Source of the DNA: Acinetobacter sp. Marseille-Q1618
GTDB lineage: Bacteria; Pseudomonadota; Gammaproteobacteria; Pseudomonadales; Moraxellaceae
DNA: 64,000 nucleotides
Assembly (NCBI RefSeq): GCF_902809855.1
Contig: NZ_CADDWJ010000001.1
Location: forward strand, 868,001-932,000
Direction of reading: 5' to 3'
This document shows, piece after piece, positions 31,185 to 43,161 of this stretch; the stretch's first letter is position 1, and the number at the start of each line of letters is the position of its first letter. The notes under the pieces were generated by a model. It made no database searches. It saw nothing but the letters and a program-made list of their open reading frames with translations, and was not told the origin of the DNA. The position numbers and the translations under genes were made by a program.

Positions 31185-32558
31185 TTAATTGACAGAAGAC
31201 TCAATCACTGATTCATTTTTAGCCAATGATGACTGTTTCACAGTTTTTGTTTGATCTACCGATGCTTTCAAATTCACTAAGAAAATTGCCAAAGCTGCAA
31301 TCACACCCGGAATTGCGATTGCCATAAAATTCATTTGATGTGGCAACTGTAAAGTCAGCAAAGCACCAGTTAAAACGGGCCCAACAATTGCGCCAATACG
31401 TCCAATTCCCGATGCCCACCCCATACCTGTTGAGCGTACTGCTGCTGGGTAAAACTGTGCAACGAAGGTATACAGTAAAATTTGTGAACCAATTGTGGCA
31501 GCACCAGCTATAGCGATTAAGCTGTAGAGAATGGCTTGTGGACTTTTGAAACCCAGTAAAATTAATGCAATTGCACCCACCGTAAACATAATCGTGAGTA
31601 CAGGTTTTAAATGGAATCGGTCAGACAATACACCTCCACCAATTGCACCAACCATTCCACCAATATTTAAGGCAAATAGGAAAAGCATACTTGCGCCAAG
31701 TGAATAGCCTGCTTGGATCATCAGTTTTGGCAACCAACTGCCTAAAGCATATACCATGAGCAAACACATAAAGAACGCCACCCAAAACATGAGGGTGCTA
31801 AAGGTACGTCCCTGCTGAAATAAAGCGCGTAGTGGTGCTTCATCTCCTGCTGTTACTTCATTTAACACAAATACTGTGTCAGCCGTGATGACTCTTTCAG
31901 GTGCAATTTTTTGTACAGTTTGGCGGACTTGTTCAGTTTTGCCTTTATTGGTCAAAAACATTAACGATTCAGGTAAAAATTTCCAAATAATAGGCAGCGC
32001 AATAAATGGAATACCCGCGATATAGAACATGATTTTCCAACCATAATCTGTTACTAACCATGCTCCAAGTAATGCCGAAGCCATTCCACCAATGGCATAA
32101 CCACTAAACATCACCGCAACCAAAGTACTGCGGATTTTTTTCGGCGCATATTCAGTCATGAGTGCCACAACATTTGGCATCACACCACCAATACCTAAGC
32201 CAGCCAAGAACCGTAAAATACCGAACTCGATTGGATTGGAAGCAAAAGCACCTAAGAAAGTAAAACCACTGAAAATTGCCACACAGATCATAATGGTTTT
32301 CTTACGACCTAATTTATCGGACAACGTTCCAAAAGACATTGCGCCAAACATCATGCCAAATAAAGCCGTACTGGCAAGCATTCCCGCTTGTACAGCCGTT
32401 AAGCCCCATTCTTGCATCAATAATGGTAAGGCAACGCCATAAATCACCAGATCATAACCATCAAAAATAATAATTAATAAACACCAAATCAGAACGTTCC
32501 AATGAAATGGGCTGAACTTCGCTTCATCCACAATTGTATTTATATTGAGATTCGCCAT
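31185..32558 (-). CDS. benK: Benzoate MFS transporter BenK (AAHS family)
   Basis: The start is put at the ATG at 32558 (GGAGG nine bases upstream); a longer frame from 32630 adds an unlikely basic leader. The 457-residue protein has twelve helices. Diagnostic AAHS motifs: 'DGYDLVIYGVALPLLMQEW' in helix 1 with the essential Asp, 'GTLSDKLGRKKTIM' in loop 2-3, 'GLGIGGVMPNVVAL', and 'SDRFHLK' in loop 8-9. This matches BenK of A. baylyi, a benzoate:H+ symporter. Operon with benP. Confidence 0.85.
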   Translation of the reverse strand: MANLNINTIVDEAKFSPFHWNVLIWCLLIIIFDGYDLVIYGVALPLLMQEWGLTAVQAGMLASTALFGMMFGAMSFGTLSDKLGRKKTIMICVAIFSGFTFLGAFASNPIEFGILRFLAGLGIGGVMPNVVALMTEYAPKKIRSTLVAVMFSGYAIGGMASALLGAWLVTDYGWKIMFYIAGIPFIALPIIWKFLPESLMFLTNKGKTEQVRQTVQKIAPERVITADTVFVLNEVTAGDEAPLRALFQQGRTFSTLMFWVAFFMCLLMVYALGSWLPKLMIQAGYSLGASMLFLFALNIGGMVGAIGGGVLSDRFHLKPVLTIMFTVGAIALILLGFKSPQAILYSLIAIAGAATIGSQILLYTFVAQFYPAAVRSTGMGWASGIGRIGAIVGPVLTGALLTLQLPHQMNFMAIAIPGVIAALAIFLVNLKASVDQTKTVKQSSLAKNESVIESSVN

Positions 32559-32927
32559 GCACTTGCGCCTCCTGCGCGTGAACGGTTTAAAATTTCTCAA
32601 ACAATGAATTAAACTATTTTTAAAGTCCAAAACCGATTACGTATAAATGTATACCTTAAAAGTAGACTTTATTTTTATATTTTAAATAACAATAAGTTAA
32701 ATACTGAAAACTTTAGATTAAATTCAAAAATTAAATAAAAAAAATCATTTTTATTAGTTTATAAATTATGATTTAAAATATATTCACACTAAGAGAATTA
32801 ATTAAGAAAACATGACGAAATTAAAATAATGATGATATTTATTCTTTGTATATGAATATAACTTATTTTTATTGATTATAAATTTTTTGGGCGATAAAGA
32901 ATTTTAAGCTTAAAATCTAACGAGTAC
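32559..32927. other. benK promoter region
   Basis: 369 AT-rich bases between the end of benM and the start of benK. The segment TTACGTATAAATGTATACC (32637-32655) is a loose dyad reminiscent of BenM/CatM sites (ATAC-N7-GTAT) but does not match the spacing exactly. I see no gene. The remainder is AT-rich spacer. Confidence 0.4.
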
Positions 32928-33845
32928 TTAAAGCACTCGCCGATCATATTCGATATGTTCTAAATCATAAACTTGATAAACACAGTCAAACAAAGAGTGA
33001 ATATCGCTATTTTCATCCATATTGCGCATTGCCATAAAAATCGGACTAACCGCAGCATCATCCAGTAATGGAATAAAGTGTAAGTGAGACAAATGAATAT
33101 TTTGTGCACTGCTTGGAACAATTGAAATACCTTCTGCGGCTGCCACGAAACCAAGCGCTAATTGCAGTTCACGGACTTCACGCACATTTTTTAAGTCCAA
33201 ACCATACTCAGAAAAAAGATGTCGAACTTGTGTCGAAAAATTTGGTTTATGATGATTTGGATATAAAAGCATGCGTTGGTCTAATAAATCAGCCAAATGG
33301 ATACCATCTTTATATTGACGTACCAAAGGACTGCTGCCATGTACAGCCACCATTAACGGCTCTTCACGTAATAACACGCGTTTTACGGCTGGATCAGAGA
33401 TACGCAAACGTCCAAAACCAACATCTATGCGTCCTTCTTTCAGCGCTTCGATTTGATCTGTAGTGGTCATTTCGATCATTTCGATTTTGACATCACGATT
33501 TTGTTGTTTAAATAAATAGACAATATTTGAAAGTAAACCGAACAAAAGCGAACCGACAAAACCGATATTTAATGTACGATCAGCAAGTCCAACCCGTTTG
33601 GTCATGGATTTAACTTCTTCCGCATTAGACAAAAGTTTAACAGCGTGTTGATAGAAGAATTGCCCTGCTTCTGTGGTCTTAAGTGGACGACTCCCTCTCA
33701 CAAACAGCTGAACATCCAACTCATTTTCCAAATTTTGAATCTGACGGCTCAATGGTGGCTGCGCAATGAATAGTTTTTCAGCAGCTTTGGTGAAACTCTG
33801 TTCTTCAACCACGGCAACAAAATAACGTAAGTGTCTAAGTTCCAT
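32928..33845 (-). CDS. benM: LysR-type regulator BenM
   Basis: The start at 33845 gives MELRHLRYFVAVVEEQSFTK, identical in its opening residues to BenM/CatM of ADP1, 305 residues (304 in ADP1). An upstream frame adds 21 hydrophobic residues and is not credible. HTH: 'SFTKAAEKLFIAQPPLSRQI'. The effector domain contains 'IGFVGSLLFGLL' and 'EALKEGRIDVGFGRLRISDPA', as in BenM, which binds muconate and benzoate. Divergent from benA and presumably activator of benABCDE and benKP. Confidence 0.85.
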   Translation of the reverse strand: MELRHLRYFVAVVEEQSFTKAAEKLFIAQPPLSRQIQNLENELDVQLFVRGSRPLKTTEAGQFFYQHAVKLLSNAEEVKSMTKRVGLADRTLNIGFVGSLLFGLLSNIVYLFKQQNRDVKIEMIEMTTTDQIEALKEGRIDVGFGRLRISDPAVKRVLLREEPLMVAVHGSSPLVRQYKDGIHLADLLDQRMLLYPNHHKPNFSTQVRHLFSEYGLDLKNVREVRELQLALGFVAAAEGISIVPSSAQNIHLSHLHFIPLLDDAAVSPIFMAMRNMDENSDIHSLFDCVYQVYDLEHIEYDRRVL

Positions 33846-34253
33846 GACAACGAATACCTTTAAAGTATAAAAAAATACATATTTGATCTTCGACAAGACC
33901 TGATTCATTCATTTAAGGTATATAGCATGAAGCAAATAAGCAGCAAAGTGAAGTTTTTTTAAACGGAATTTCATTCCGAACCTTAAAAAGAATAAATGCG
34001 TTGCAAATACATTTAGGCCAGCCTGTCAGCCAGCTACAAAAGGAATGCTTGTCGCTCAGGATGTCTCATACGCTAGGAGCATAGTATGAATTGTCACCTC
34101 GTCAATAAATCTATTAGAAAAATCAATGAAGTTGATTTTATCGCATTTTAGTAAACCCTATTTTTTGATTTAAAAACACATTTGGAACCGAAAAATTTTA
34201 ATGTTTGAAAATGATTCGGGTCTTACCCATATTTGGACAGTCGGAGAACGGAC
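33846..34253. promoter_or_regulatory. benM-benA divergent control region
   Basis: 408 bases. Two LysR-type half-matched dyads: 33907-33921 (ATTC-N7-GTAT) and 34068-34082 (ATAC-N7-GCAT), each one mismatch from the ATAC-N7-GTAT consensus known for BenM. The second is inside the larger palindrome CATACGCTAGGAGCATAGTA(TG) at 34067-34088. The benA promoter itself is not obvious by eye; GGAG precedes the benA start. Confidence 0.55.
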
Positions 34254-35654
34254 ATGCCACGTATTCCAGTAATTAATACCAGTCATCTTGATCGCATTGA
34301 TGAGCTTCTTGTCGATGATTTTGAAACAGGTGAATTTAAACTTCATCGTTCAGTATTTACCGATCAAACTTTATTTGACCTTGAAATGAAATACATTTTC
34401 GAAGGTAATTGGGTATATTTGGCGCATGAAAGCCAAATTCCAAATAACAACGATTACTACACCACGCATATTGGTCGTCAACCGATCATCATTGCACGAA
34501 ATCGTAATGGTGAATTGAATGCCATGATCAATGCCTGTTCGCATCGTGGTGCGCAGCTTTGTCGTTATAAACGTGGCAATAAAGCAACCTATACTTGTCC
34601 TTTCCATGGCTGGACATTTAATAACTCAGGCAAATTACTCAAAGTTAAAGACCCAAGCGATGCAGGCTATTCAGATTGCTTTAATAAAGAAGGCTCACAT
34701 GACCTGAAAAAAGTTACTCGCTTTGAAAGTTATAAAGGTTTTTTATTTGGCAGCTTAAATCCTGATGTGCCATCTTTGGAGGAGTTTTTAGGCGAAACTA
34801 CCAAAATTATCGACATGATTGTCGATCAATCTGAACAAGGTTTAGAAGTTTTACGTGGTTCATCAACCTACACCTACGAAGGCAACTGGAAACTCACTGC
34901 TGAAAATGGTGCAGATGGTTATCACGTATCTGCGGTGCATTGGAACTATGCTGCAACCACACAACATCGTAAAGAAAAGCAACAAGAACTTGATAATGTG
35001 CGTGCCATGAGCGCAGGTTCCTGGGGTAAACAAGGCGGTGGTTCATACGGTTTTGATCACGGTCACATGCTACTTTGGACACAATGGGCAAATCCAGAAG
35101 ACCGTCCAAACTTCGTCAAAGCTGATGAATATACAGCAAAATTTGGCGCACCAATGTCAAAATGGATGATCGAACGTTCACGAAATTTATGTCTATATCC
35201 AAATGTATATTTAATGGATCAGTTCGGCTCACAAATCCGTGTCTTACGTCCAATTTCTGTCAATAAAACCGAAGTAACCATTTACTGTATCGCACCTGTA
35301 GGTGAAGCGCCTGAAGCTCGTGCACGCCGTATCCGCCAATATGAAGACTTCTTTAATGCTTCAGGTATGGCAACACCAGATGATCTTGAAGAATTCCGTG
35401 CATGCCAAGCAGGTTATGCAGGGATTGAACTGGAATGGAACGATATGTGTCGTGGTTCAAAACATTGGATCCAAGGGCCTGATGATGCAGCCAACGAAAT
35501 TGGTTTAAAACCTGCATTGAGCTGTATCAAAACAGAAGACGAAGGCTTATACCTTGCTCAACATCAATATTGGTTAAAAACCATGAAACATGCAATTTCT
35601 GCTGAAAAACAACTTGCAGAATTAGAAACAGCAACACAAGGAGAAACGGCATGA
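34254..35654 (+). CDS. benA: Benzoate 1,2-dioxygenase large (alpha) subunit
   Basis: The ATG at 34254 (GGAG seven bases upstream) gives [20 protein letters not shown], the ADP1 BenA start. 466 residues. Rieske [2Fe-2S] ligands are Cys95, His97, Cys115 and His118; the mononuclear iron site uses His224 and His229 with Asp221 in '[13 protein letters not shown]'. It oxidises benzoate to a cis-diol with BenB as partner and BenC as reductase. It overlaps benB by four bases. All catalytic residues are present. Confidence 0.93.
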   Translation: MPRIPVINTSHLDRIDELLVDDFETGEFKLHRSVFTDQTLFDLEMKYIFEGNWVYLAHESQIPNNNDYYTTHIGRQPIIIARNRNGELNAMINACSHRGAQLCRYKRGNKATYTCPFHGWTFNNSGKLLKVKDPSDAGYSDCFNKEGSHDLKKVTRFESYKGFLFGSLNPDVPSLEEFLGETTKIIDMIVDQSEQGLEVLRGSSTYTYEGNWKLTAENGADGYHVSAVHWNYAATTQHRKEKQQELDNVRAMSAGSWGKQGGGSYGFDHGHMLLWTQWANPEDRPNFVKADEYTAKFGAPMSKWMIERSRNLCLYPNVYLMDQFGSQIRVLRPISVNKTEVTIYCIAPVGEAPEARARRIRQYEDFFNASGMATPDDLEEFRACQAGYAGIELEWNDMCRGSKHWIQGPDDAANEIGLKPALSCIKTEDEGLYLAQHQYWLKTMKHAISAEKQLAELETATQGETA

Positions 35655-36151
35655 GTACACAAGATAAAGCATCTTTAGAAAACATCGCACAATTTCTCTA
35701 CCGTGAAGCACGTTTTTTAGATGATGAACAATGGGATGATTGGTTGCAGTGTTATGCGCCTACAGCCTCATTTTGGATGCCTGCTTGGGATGATGATGAC
35801 AAACTCACGGAAGACCCTCAGTCTGAAATTTCATTGATCTACTACCCTGATCGTCAAGGTTTAGAAGATCGTGTATTTCGTATCAAAACAGAACGTTCGT
35901 CTGCAACCATGCCTGATACACGTACAACCCACAATATTGCCAATATCGAAGTTGTAGAACGTCATGGTGACAAAGTGACTGTGCGTTTTAACTGGAACAC
36001 GTTAAGTTTCCGTTACAAAACTAGTTATAGCTACTTTGGCATGTCGCGCTATGAAATTGATTTTTCAGGCGAACAACCACAAATTTTAAGTAAATACGTG
36101 GTACTGAAAAATGACTATATCAACCAAGTGATTGATATTTATCATCTCTGA
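35651..36151 (+). CDS. benB: Benzoate 1,2-dioxygenase small (beta) subunit
   Basis: 166 residues, the SnoaL/NTF2-like beta-subunit fold: '[20 protein letters not shown]', '[20 protein letters not shown]' and '[14 protein letters not shown]' with the C-terminal '[11 protein letters not shown]' conserved in the family. It forms the structural alpha3-beta3 hexamer with BenA. The start ATG overlaps the benA stop (ATGA), consistent with coupled, equimolar synthesis. Confidence 0.92.
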   Translation: MSTQDKASLENIAQFLYREARFLDDEQWDDWLQCYAPTASFWMPAWDDDDKLTEDPQSEISLIYYPDRQGLEDRVFRIKTERSSATMPDTRTTHNIANIEVVERHGDKVTVRFNWNTLSFRYKTSYSYFGMSRYEIDFSGEQPQILSKYVVLKNDYINQVIDIYHL

Positions 36152-36180
36152 TATTTCTCCCTCTAAAAAAACACAAGGAT

Positions 36181-36211
36181 GACATTCAGCAAACTCCCCA
36201 TGCTGAATGTC
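36181..36211. other. Intercistronic stem-loop between benB and benC
   Basis: GACATTCAGC pairs perfectly with GCTGAATGTC across an eleven-base loop, in the 92-base gap between benB and benC. No U tract follows, so it probably affects mRNA stability or processing and could separate the oxygenase subunits from the reductase in expression. Confidence 0.6.
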
Positions 36212-36219
36212 AAAAGTAA

Positions 36220-37260
<1,041 letters not shown>

Positions 37261-37269
37261 TGTGAGTAC

Positions 37270-37294
37270 AAGCCTAGTTAAAACACTAGGCTTT
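37270..37294 (+). terminator. Terminator-like hairpin between benC and benD
   Basis: AAGCCTAG...CTAGGCTT followed by TTCC. The stem is eight pairs with a short U tract, ten bases past the benC stop, inside an operon that continues into benD. It may partially attenuate benD. Confidence 0.5.
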
Positions 37295-37330
37295 TCCTCT
37301 ATTGAATAAACAATGATTAAGGAGAATAAA

Positions 37331-38116
37331 ATGTCAGAGCGTCAAAGATTTTTAAATAAAGTGGTGATTGTCACAGGTGCTGCGCAAGGCATAGGACGTG
37401 GCGTTGCATTACAAGTTGCCGCAGAAGGCGCAAAAGTTGTACTTGCAGATCGATCAGATGTCGTTGATGAAGTCTTAGCGGAAATTTTACAACAAAATAC
37501 AGAGGCAATGACTGTTCATGCCGATCTAGAAACTTTTGCTGGCGCTGAGTCAGTTGTTGCACAAACTATTGCACAATATGGTCGTATCGATATCTTGATC
37601 AACAATGTAGGCGGTGCGATTTGGATGAAACCCTTCCAAGCGTTTTCTGAAGAAGAAATTATTAAGGAAGTAAATCGTTCTTTATTCCCAACCCTATGGT
37701 GTTGCCGTGCTGTACTCCCTGAAATGATTAAAAATCAGAGAGGTACGATTGTGAATGTATCTTCGATTGCTACACGTGGGATTAACCGTGTACCGTATTC
37801 AGCATCAAAAGGTGGTGTCAATGCGCTCACCGCAGCAATAGCCTTCGAACATGCTAAACACGGTATTCGAATCAATGCCGTTGCAACAGGTGGTACAGAA
37901 GCTCCACCACGAAAAGTGCCACGTAATACAAATCCATTATCAGATGATGAAAAACAATGGATGCAGGAGGTGGTTGACCAAACGCTTGATCGTACTTTCC
38001 TCGGTCGTTACGGTACCATCCAAGAACAAGTAAATGCGATTTTATTTTTGGCTTCGGATGAATCCTCCTATATCACAGGTACAGTGGTTCCAGTTGGTGG
38101 CGGAGATCAAGGCTAA
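37331..38116 (+). CDS. benD: Benzoate diol dehydrogenase
   Basis: The start is set at 37331 (MSERQRFLNKVVIVTG...) because AAGGAG precedes it; six codons upstream have no ribosome site. A short-chain dehydrogenase with the NAD-binding 'TGAAQGIGRG', 'NNVGGAIW', and catalytic Tyr-x-x-x-Lys in 'PYSASKGG'. 261 residues, normal length. It converts the cis-dihydrodiol carboxylate to catechol with loss of CO2. Last catabolic gene before the transporter benE. Confidence 0.92.
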   Translation: MSERQRFLNKVVIVTGAAQGIGRGVALQVAAEGAKVVLADRSDVVDEVLAEILQQNTEAMTVHADLETFAGAESVVAQTIAQYGRIDILINNVGGAIWMKPFQAFSEEEIIKEVNRSLFPTLWCCRAVLPEMIKNQRGTIVNVSSIATRGINRVPYSASKGGVNALTAAIAFEHAKHGIRINAVATGGTEAPPRKVPRNTNPLSDDEKQWMQEVVDQTLDRTFLGRYGTIQEQVNAILFLASDESSYITGTVVPVGGGDQG

Positions 38117-38403
38117 ACTAATCTTTTAGTTTAAAAGATTTCATGCCACTTTTTGTGATTAAGCGAATAAAAAGCGGGTTGCTTTTATAGCAACTCCAAT
38201 GCCCTTGGTAATATCACATTTTAATGTATTTTGAATAAGTAAAATGTGGCTGTGCCAATTTAAGCATGAAAATGAATTAACATTGGCAACATAGTAAAAA
38301 AATCTATATGACGATGCGGATTTTCCTTTTTCTTTAAAATATATGATGTAAAACATAATTCAACAGGATCATTGAATTAAACATGCATGGAGGCAGATAC
38401 TGA

Positions 38404-39615
38404 ATGGCAACCCTGTTTAAAACTTTAAAACAAGATTGGTCAATTTCAGCGACAGTTGCAGGCTTTTTGGCGGTGTTGATTTCCTATTCAGGTCCCTTGA
38501 TCATTTTTTTCCAAGCTGCACAACAGGCCAACGTCAGCAATGCTATGATGATTTCGTGGATTTGGGGTATCTCAATAGGCGCAGCAGTCGCAGGGATTTT
38601 TTTATCCATCAAGTTTAAAGTACCTGTCATTACCGCATGGTCTGCACCTGGCACAGCGCTATTGGTCACACTATTTCCAGATATTTCCTTAAATGAAGCT
38701 GTTGCAGCCTACATCACCTCAGCCGTGGTAATTTTCTTAATCGGAATCTCAGGTTCATTTGATAAATTACTCAAATGGATTCCACAAGATGTTGCCGCTG
38801 GCATGATGGCAGGGATTTTATTTCAGTTCGGACTTGGTTTATTTAAAGCGACAGATACCATGCCGATCATCGTGTTTGGTATGCTTGTGGTCTACTTGGT
38901 TGCAAAACGGATCAACCCACGTTATGCCATGATTTTTGTACTTATATCAGGTGTGATTTTAAGTTTAGTATTAGGCAAAATGAATCCTGTTGATGTCAAT
39001 TTCTCGTTGGCGATCCCACAATTTATCATGCCTGAATGGACATGGAATTCAACGCTAAATCTTGCCATCCCATTGACTCTAGTCAGTTTATCGGGACAGT
39101 TTTTACCGGGTATGGCAATCATGAAACTCAGCGGTTATGACACCCCAGCCAAACCGATTATTACTGCAACCAGTCTTGCTTCAATGGCTGTAGCATGTGT
39201 CGGCGGGATCACCATTGTACTTGCCTCGATCACAGCAGCTTTGTGTATGGGTAAAGATGCACATGAGCTGAAAGAAAAACGTTATATTGCAGGCATTGCC
39301 AATGGAATTTTTTATATTTTAGGTGGTTTATTTGCTGGTAGTATCGTTATGCTTTTCACTTTACTGCCTAAAGAATTGGTCGCAGCTTTGGCAGGACTTG
39401 CACTGCTCGGTGCGATTTCTACCAATATCGCTGTGTCTATGAAAAATGAAAATCAACGTGATGCAGCACTATTGACTTTTTTAGCAACAGCTTCAGGGAT
39501 GAGTTTTCTAGGTTTAAGTTCGGTGTTTTGGGGGATTTGTATCGGCATCGTGGCACATTTAATTTTAACTAAACGTCAAAATATGTCACAAACGCAAATG
39601 GGAAGTTCAAAATAG
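38404..39615 (+). CDS. benE: Benzoate/H+ symporter BenE
   Basis: 403 residues, about twelve helices, BenE family: 'SYSGPLIIFFQAAQQANVS', 'WIWGISIGAAVAGIF', 'ITAWSAPGTALL', 'GISGSFDKLLKWIPQDVAAG' (split). Follows benD after 287 bases which contain no gene that I support. In ADP1 benE ends the ben operon. It takes up benzoate at the inner membrane alongside BenK. Confidence 0.9.
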   Translation: MATLFKTLKQDWSISATVAGFLAVLISYSGPLIIFFQAAQQANVSNAMMISWIWGISIGAAVAGIFLSIKFKVPVITAWSAPGTALLVTLFPDISLNEAVAAYITSAVVIFLIGISGSFDKLLKWIPQDVAAGMMAGILFQFGLGLFKATDTMPIIVFGMLVVYLVAKRINPRYAMIFVLISGVILSLVLGKMNPVDVNFSLAIPQFIMPEWTWNSTLNLAIPLTLVSLSGQFLPGMAIMKLSGYDTPAKPIITATSLASMAVACVGGITIVLASITAALCMGKDAHELKEKRYIAGIANGIFYILGGLFAGSIVMLFTLLPKELVAALAGLALLGAISTNIAVSMKNENQRDAALLTFLATASGMSFLGLSSVFWGICIGIVAHLILTKRQNMSQTQMGSSK

Positions 39616-40041
39616 CAAATAACTCACTCAAATGAATTTTGGGTGAGTTTTTCATTCTATTGCTCAGTCTTCCCTTTCATATAATGCTTATGTTTTTGCC
39701 TTTTAGCTAATCTTTGCGAGAAATTATTCTTCATGACGACCATAAATCGTTTTGCTTGCCACAAGAGATCATTAAGAATTCCACATTAATTGATCGCAAA
39801 GATAAATTAAACAATAAACTCCATACAATATCAGAGTTTAATTTAATAAAAGCATTATTATGATTTTGATATATTACGCATAACATAGTTTTTAATTGCG
39901 AGTTGCAAAATCAACATACCCGTAATTTAACTAAATATTTTATTGGATTAGAAAGATATTCGCTTCAGTGTTAAATTTGTCACTATAATTCTTAGCATTT
40001 TTTCTGCATAATATATATATAAATGTGATATAGGTTTTTTT
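39616..40041. other. Intergenic region after benE
   Basis: 426 bases. It begins with the benE terminator and then holds AT-rich DNA without a convincing gene; a TATATATATAAATG tract precedes the sulP start at 40042. Confidence 0.5.
39621..39652 (+). terminator. Terminator of the ben operon
   Basis: AACTCACTC pairs with GGGTGAGTT (one wobble) and runs into TTTTT, a few bases past the benE stop. Confidence 0.75.
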
Positions 40042-41790
40042 ATGCCTAAGCCTCAGTTTAAATTGAGTTTAGTCTTTCCTGCTTGGCAGTGGCTTCAACA
40101 CTATAATGTTTCGTTTTTTAAAGCAGACTCACTTGCAGCACTGATTGTAATTGCAATGCTCGTCCCTCAAGGTATGGCGTATGCAATGGTGGCAGGCTTA
40201 CCACCTATTACAGGTTTATATGCCAGTATTTTACCGATGATTGTTTATGCAATTGTCGGAGGTAGCCCAACTTTGTCGATTGGGCCAGTCGCACTGATCT
40301 CAATGATGACATTCGCTACCTTAGAACCTTTGTATGAAGTGGGCTCGCCTGTATATATTCAAGCTGCATGTCTATTGGCGGTACTGGTCGGTATACTTTC
40401 AACTTTACTCGGTATTTTTAGATTTGGTTTTCTAATTCGTTTAATCAGCCATCCTGTCATTAAAAGCTTTATTATCGCTTCAGCAGTTTTAATCGCTTTA
40501 AGTCAACTCAAGTTCTTGGTAAATCTTCCCTTAAAGTCTGGAAATATTATTGAATTTGCACAATCTACTTTTGAATATATTGCACTGATCCATTTTCCGA
40601 CTTTAATTTTTGGCATTAGCGCTATTTTATTATTGATCTATGCCCCTCAATTGATTGGCTTTTCTTTAGCAAAATTAAATAAAAATATTATTATTTTTAT
40701 TAACAAAGCTATTCCATTATTTCTAGTATTTTTTTCGATTGCTTTGGTGCAATTTTTTCCTTTAGAACAGCTTGGATTAAAAACTGTTGGGGAAATTCCA
40801 TCAGGATTTCCGCCGCTTTCAATGCCGTTTTGGTCTTGGGATTTAGTTATTCAGCTTCTTCCAGGTGCTGCAATGATCACGATGGTAAGTTTTGTAGAAT
40901 CGATTTCGATTGCACAGGCTACCGCATTTCAAAAAAGAAGTGAGTTAAATAGTAATCAAGAGTTGGTTGCATTGGGTTTAGCAAATTTAAGTGCAGGATT
41001 TAGCTCTTCTTTCCCTGTTACAGGAAGTTTATCTCGTACTGTAGTCAATGCCGATGCAGGCGCAAAAACCCCAATGGCGGGAGTGTTATCTTCCCTTCTG
41101 ATTATCATTGTGAGTTTATATTTCACTGGAATTTTCAAAGCATTACCCCTTGCAGTCTTAGCAGCAACGATCATTGTATCTATCTGGAAATTGGTGGATT
41201 TTAAACCTTTCATTGAGGCTTGGCGTTATTCAAAAGCCGATGGCATCGCCATGTGGGTTACTTTCTTTGGTGTGCTGTGCATTGATATTTCCACAGGTTT
41301 AATTATTGGTATTGTTTCAACTTTTATATTGCTTCTTTGGAGAATTAGCCGTCCACATATCGCAGTGATTGGCTTGGTGGAAGGGACTCAACATTTTAGA
41401 AATATTTCCCGACATGAAGTCGTTACCAGTGCCAATATTATTTCGATTCGTATTGATGAAAATTTAACTTTTTTAAATGCCAATACCTTGAAAGAATTTA
41501 TTATTTCCGAGGTTAGTAAAAATCAGCATTTACATCATGTGGTGATCAATTGTTCTAGTATCAGTAATATTGATCTTAGTGCTTTAGAAGCATTAGAAGA
41601 TATTAATGCAGAACTCGCCAAGTTAAAGATTCAACTGCATTTATCTGAGGTCAAAGGCCCTGTCATGGATCGTTTAAAAATTTCTAAATTATTGCAAGAA
41701 TTAAGTGGAAATATCTATTTAACTCATTATCAAGCCATGTATGAATTAGATGCGCAAACCTTTTGTTATGGGCAAAACAATGTTAAATGA
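40042..41790 (+). CDS. SulP-family anion transporter with STAS domain
   Basis: 582 residues. The membrane domain (30-440) has 'PQGMAYAMVAGLPPITGLYA', the SulP signature, and 'FPVTGSLSRTVVNADAGAKT'. The C-terminal STAS domain (445-565) has 'SIRIDENLTFLNANTLKEFI' and 'VINCSSISNIDLSALEALEDI', with the phosphoryl-acceptor-like Ser. Likely Na+ or H+ coupled uptake of sulfate, bicarbonate or dicarboxylate; the exact substrate cannot be deduced. Full length and single copy here. Confidence 0.85.
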   Translation: MPKPQFKLSLVFPAWQWLQHYNVSFFKADSLAALIVIAMLVPQGMAYAMVAGLPPITGLYASILPMIVYAIVGGSPTLSIGPVALISMMTFATLEPLYEVGSPVYIQAACLLAVLVGILSTLLGIFRFGFLIRLISHPVIKSFIIASAVLIALSQLKFLVNLPLKSGNIIEFAQSTFEYIALIHFPTLIFGISAILLLIYAPQLIGFSLAKLNKNIIIFINKAIPLFLVFFSIALVQFFPLEQLGLKTVGEIPSGFPPLSMPFWSWDLVIQLLPGAAMITMVSFVESISIAQATAFQKRSELNSNQELVALGLANLSAGFSSSFPVTGSLSRTVVNADAGAKTPMAGVLSSLLIIIVSLYFTGIFKALPLAVLAATIIVSIWKLVDFKPFIEAWRYSKADGIAMWVTFFGVLCIDISTGLIIGIVSTFILLLWRISRPHIAVIGLVEGTQHFRNISRHEVVTSANIISIRIDENLTFLNANTLKEFIISEVSKNQHLHHVVINCSSISNIDLSALEALEDINAELAKLKIQLHLSEVKGPVMDRLKISKLLQELSGNIYLTHYQAMYELDAQTFCYGQNNVK

Positions 41791-41953
41791 TTATTCATTA
41801 TCCAATTATTTAATCTTTATTTTTTAAAATTTATATATTTTTTAATGGTTTATTTTTTATATGAAATTGTTTCAATTTATGAGAAGTTTTAGGTATAGAA
41901 TAGCAGGCTTGTTTATCGATTTTAGCCCAGTTTAAGGCAACTCAGGTTTCACT

Positions 41954-43150
41954 ATGTTCGCTGCCCTAGCACGTTTAAGTTTAGTTACACGTATTCTTAT
42001 TGCCATTGTACTTGGCTTTATAGTTGCATATCTTTTTCCAGATGCGGCTGCATATGTCAGTATTTTAGGTGACATTTTCATTAAAGCATTAAAATCTGTT
42101 GCACCGATTTTAGTATTTGTCTTGGTGATGTCATCCATTGCCAATTTTAGAGTTGGGCAAAGCAACCGTCAGTTGAAACCTATTTTAATGCTATATGCGG
42201 TTGGCATGCTCTTAGCAGCATTTAGTTCTGTATTTGCTAGCCTTATGTTCCCAAGCACCTTGATGTTTACGAGTGCTTCTGATGTTGCCTTACAACCACC
42301 TGGTAGTGTTTCAGAAGTCTTAAAAAACTTACTTCTAAGTTTTATTACCAATCCTGTCACAGCACTTTCTGAAGCAAACTTCATTGGTATTCTTGCTTGG
42401 GCTGTAGGATTAGGCGCAGCTTTACGTCATGGCTCAGATACCACCAAACAAGTAGTCACAGATGTTGCTGAGGCGATTAACTCGATTATCCGTATTGTGA
42501 TTAGCCTTGCACCAATTGGTATTTTTGGTTTAGTTGTTGCAACTTTTGCGCAAGCGGGCTTAGAAACCTTAGAAAACTATGCGCATTTAATCGCAGTACT
42601 TGTTGCAACGATGTTCTTTGTTGCTTTGGTGATTAACCCATTGTTGGTGGCGATCGTGATGCGCCGCAACCCTTATCCATTGGTATTCAAATGCTTAAAA
42701 GAAAGTGGGATTACTGCTTTCTTTACACGTAGCTCTGCGGCAAATATCCCTGTAAATTTAGACTTAGCCAAACGTTTAGGGGTCGATGAAGCTACTGCCA
42801 GTGTTGCTATTCCTTTAGGGGCTACCATTAATATGGCTGGTGCAGCAGTTACAATTACCGTACTGACTTTAGCTACTGTGAATACGCTAAATATTCATGT
42901 AGATTTTGTAACCATGATGATTTTATCTGTAGTGGCTGTGGTTACCGCATGTGGTGCTTCAGGTGTTGCGGGCGGTTCTTTACTATTGATTCCTGTTGCA
43001 TGTGGTTTATTTGGTATTCCAAGTGAAATCGCCATGCAAGTCGTTGCGATTGGTATGGTGATCAGTGTGCTGCAAGATTCAACTGAAACTGCGTTGAACT
43101 CATCTACCGATGTTTTATTTACTGCCGCAGTAGACCTTGCTAAAAAATAA
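41954..43150 (+). CDS. sstT: Serine/threonine:Na+ symporter SstT
   Basis: 398 residues, DAACS (SDF) fold. Motifs: '[20 protein letters not shown]', '[20 protein letters not shown]' (a serine-rich re-entrant loop), '[20 protein letters not shown]' and '[20 protein letters not shown]'. The sequence follows E. coli SstT closely over its length. A hairpin follows at 43162-43189. Confidence 0.87.
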   Translation: MFAALARLSLVTRILIAIVLGFIVAYLFPDAAAYVSILGDIFIKALKSVAPILVFVLVMSSIANFRVGQSNRQLKPILMLYAVGMLLAAFSSVFASLMFPSTLMFTSASDVALQPPGSVSEVLKNLLLSFITNPVTALSEANFIGILAWAVGLGAALRHGSDTTKQVVTDVAEAINSIIRIVISLAPIGIFGLVVATFAQAGLETLENYAHLIAVLVATMFFVALVINPLLVAIVMRRNPYPLVFKCLKESGITAFFTRSSAANIPVNLDLAKRLGVDEATASVAIPLGATINMAGAAVTITVLTLATVNTLNIHVDFVTMMILSVVAVVTACGASGVAGGSLLLIPVACGLFGIPSEIAMQVVAIGMVISVLQDSTETALNSSTDVLFTAAVDLAKK

Positions 43151-43161
43151 ACTCGTCTTAT

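Noticed and set aside
38159..38356. 65-codon frame on the minus strand between benD and benE
   Set aside because: No ribosome-binding site, no terminator or partner, and odd composition; more likely chance in the benD-benE spacer.
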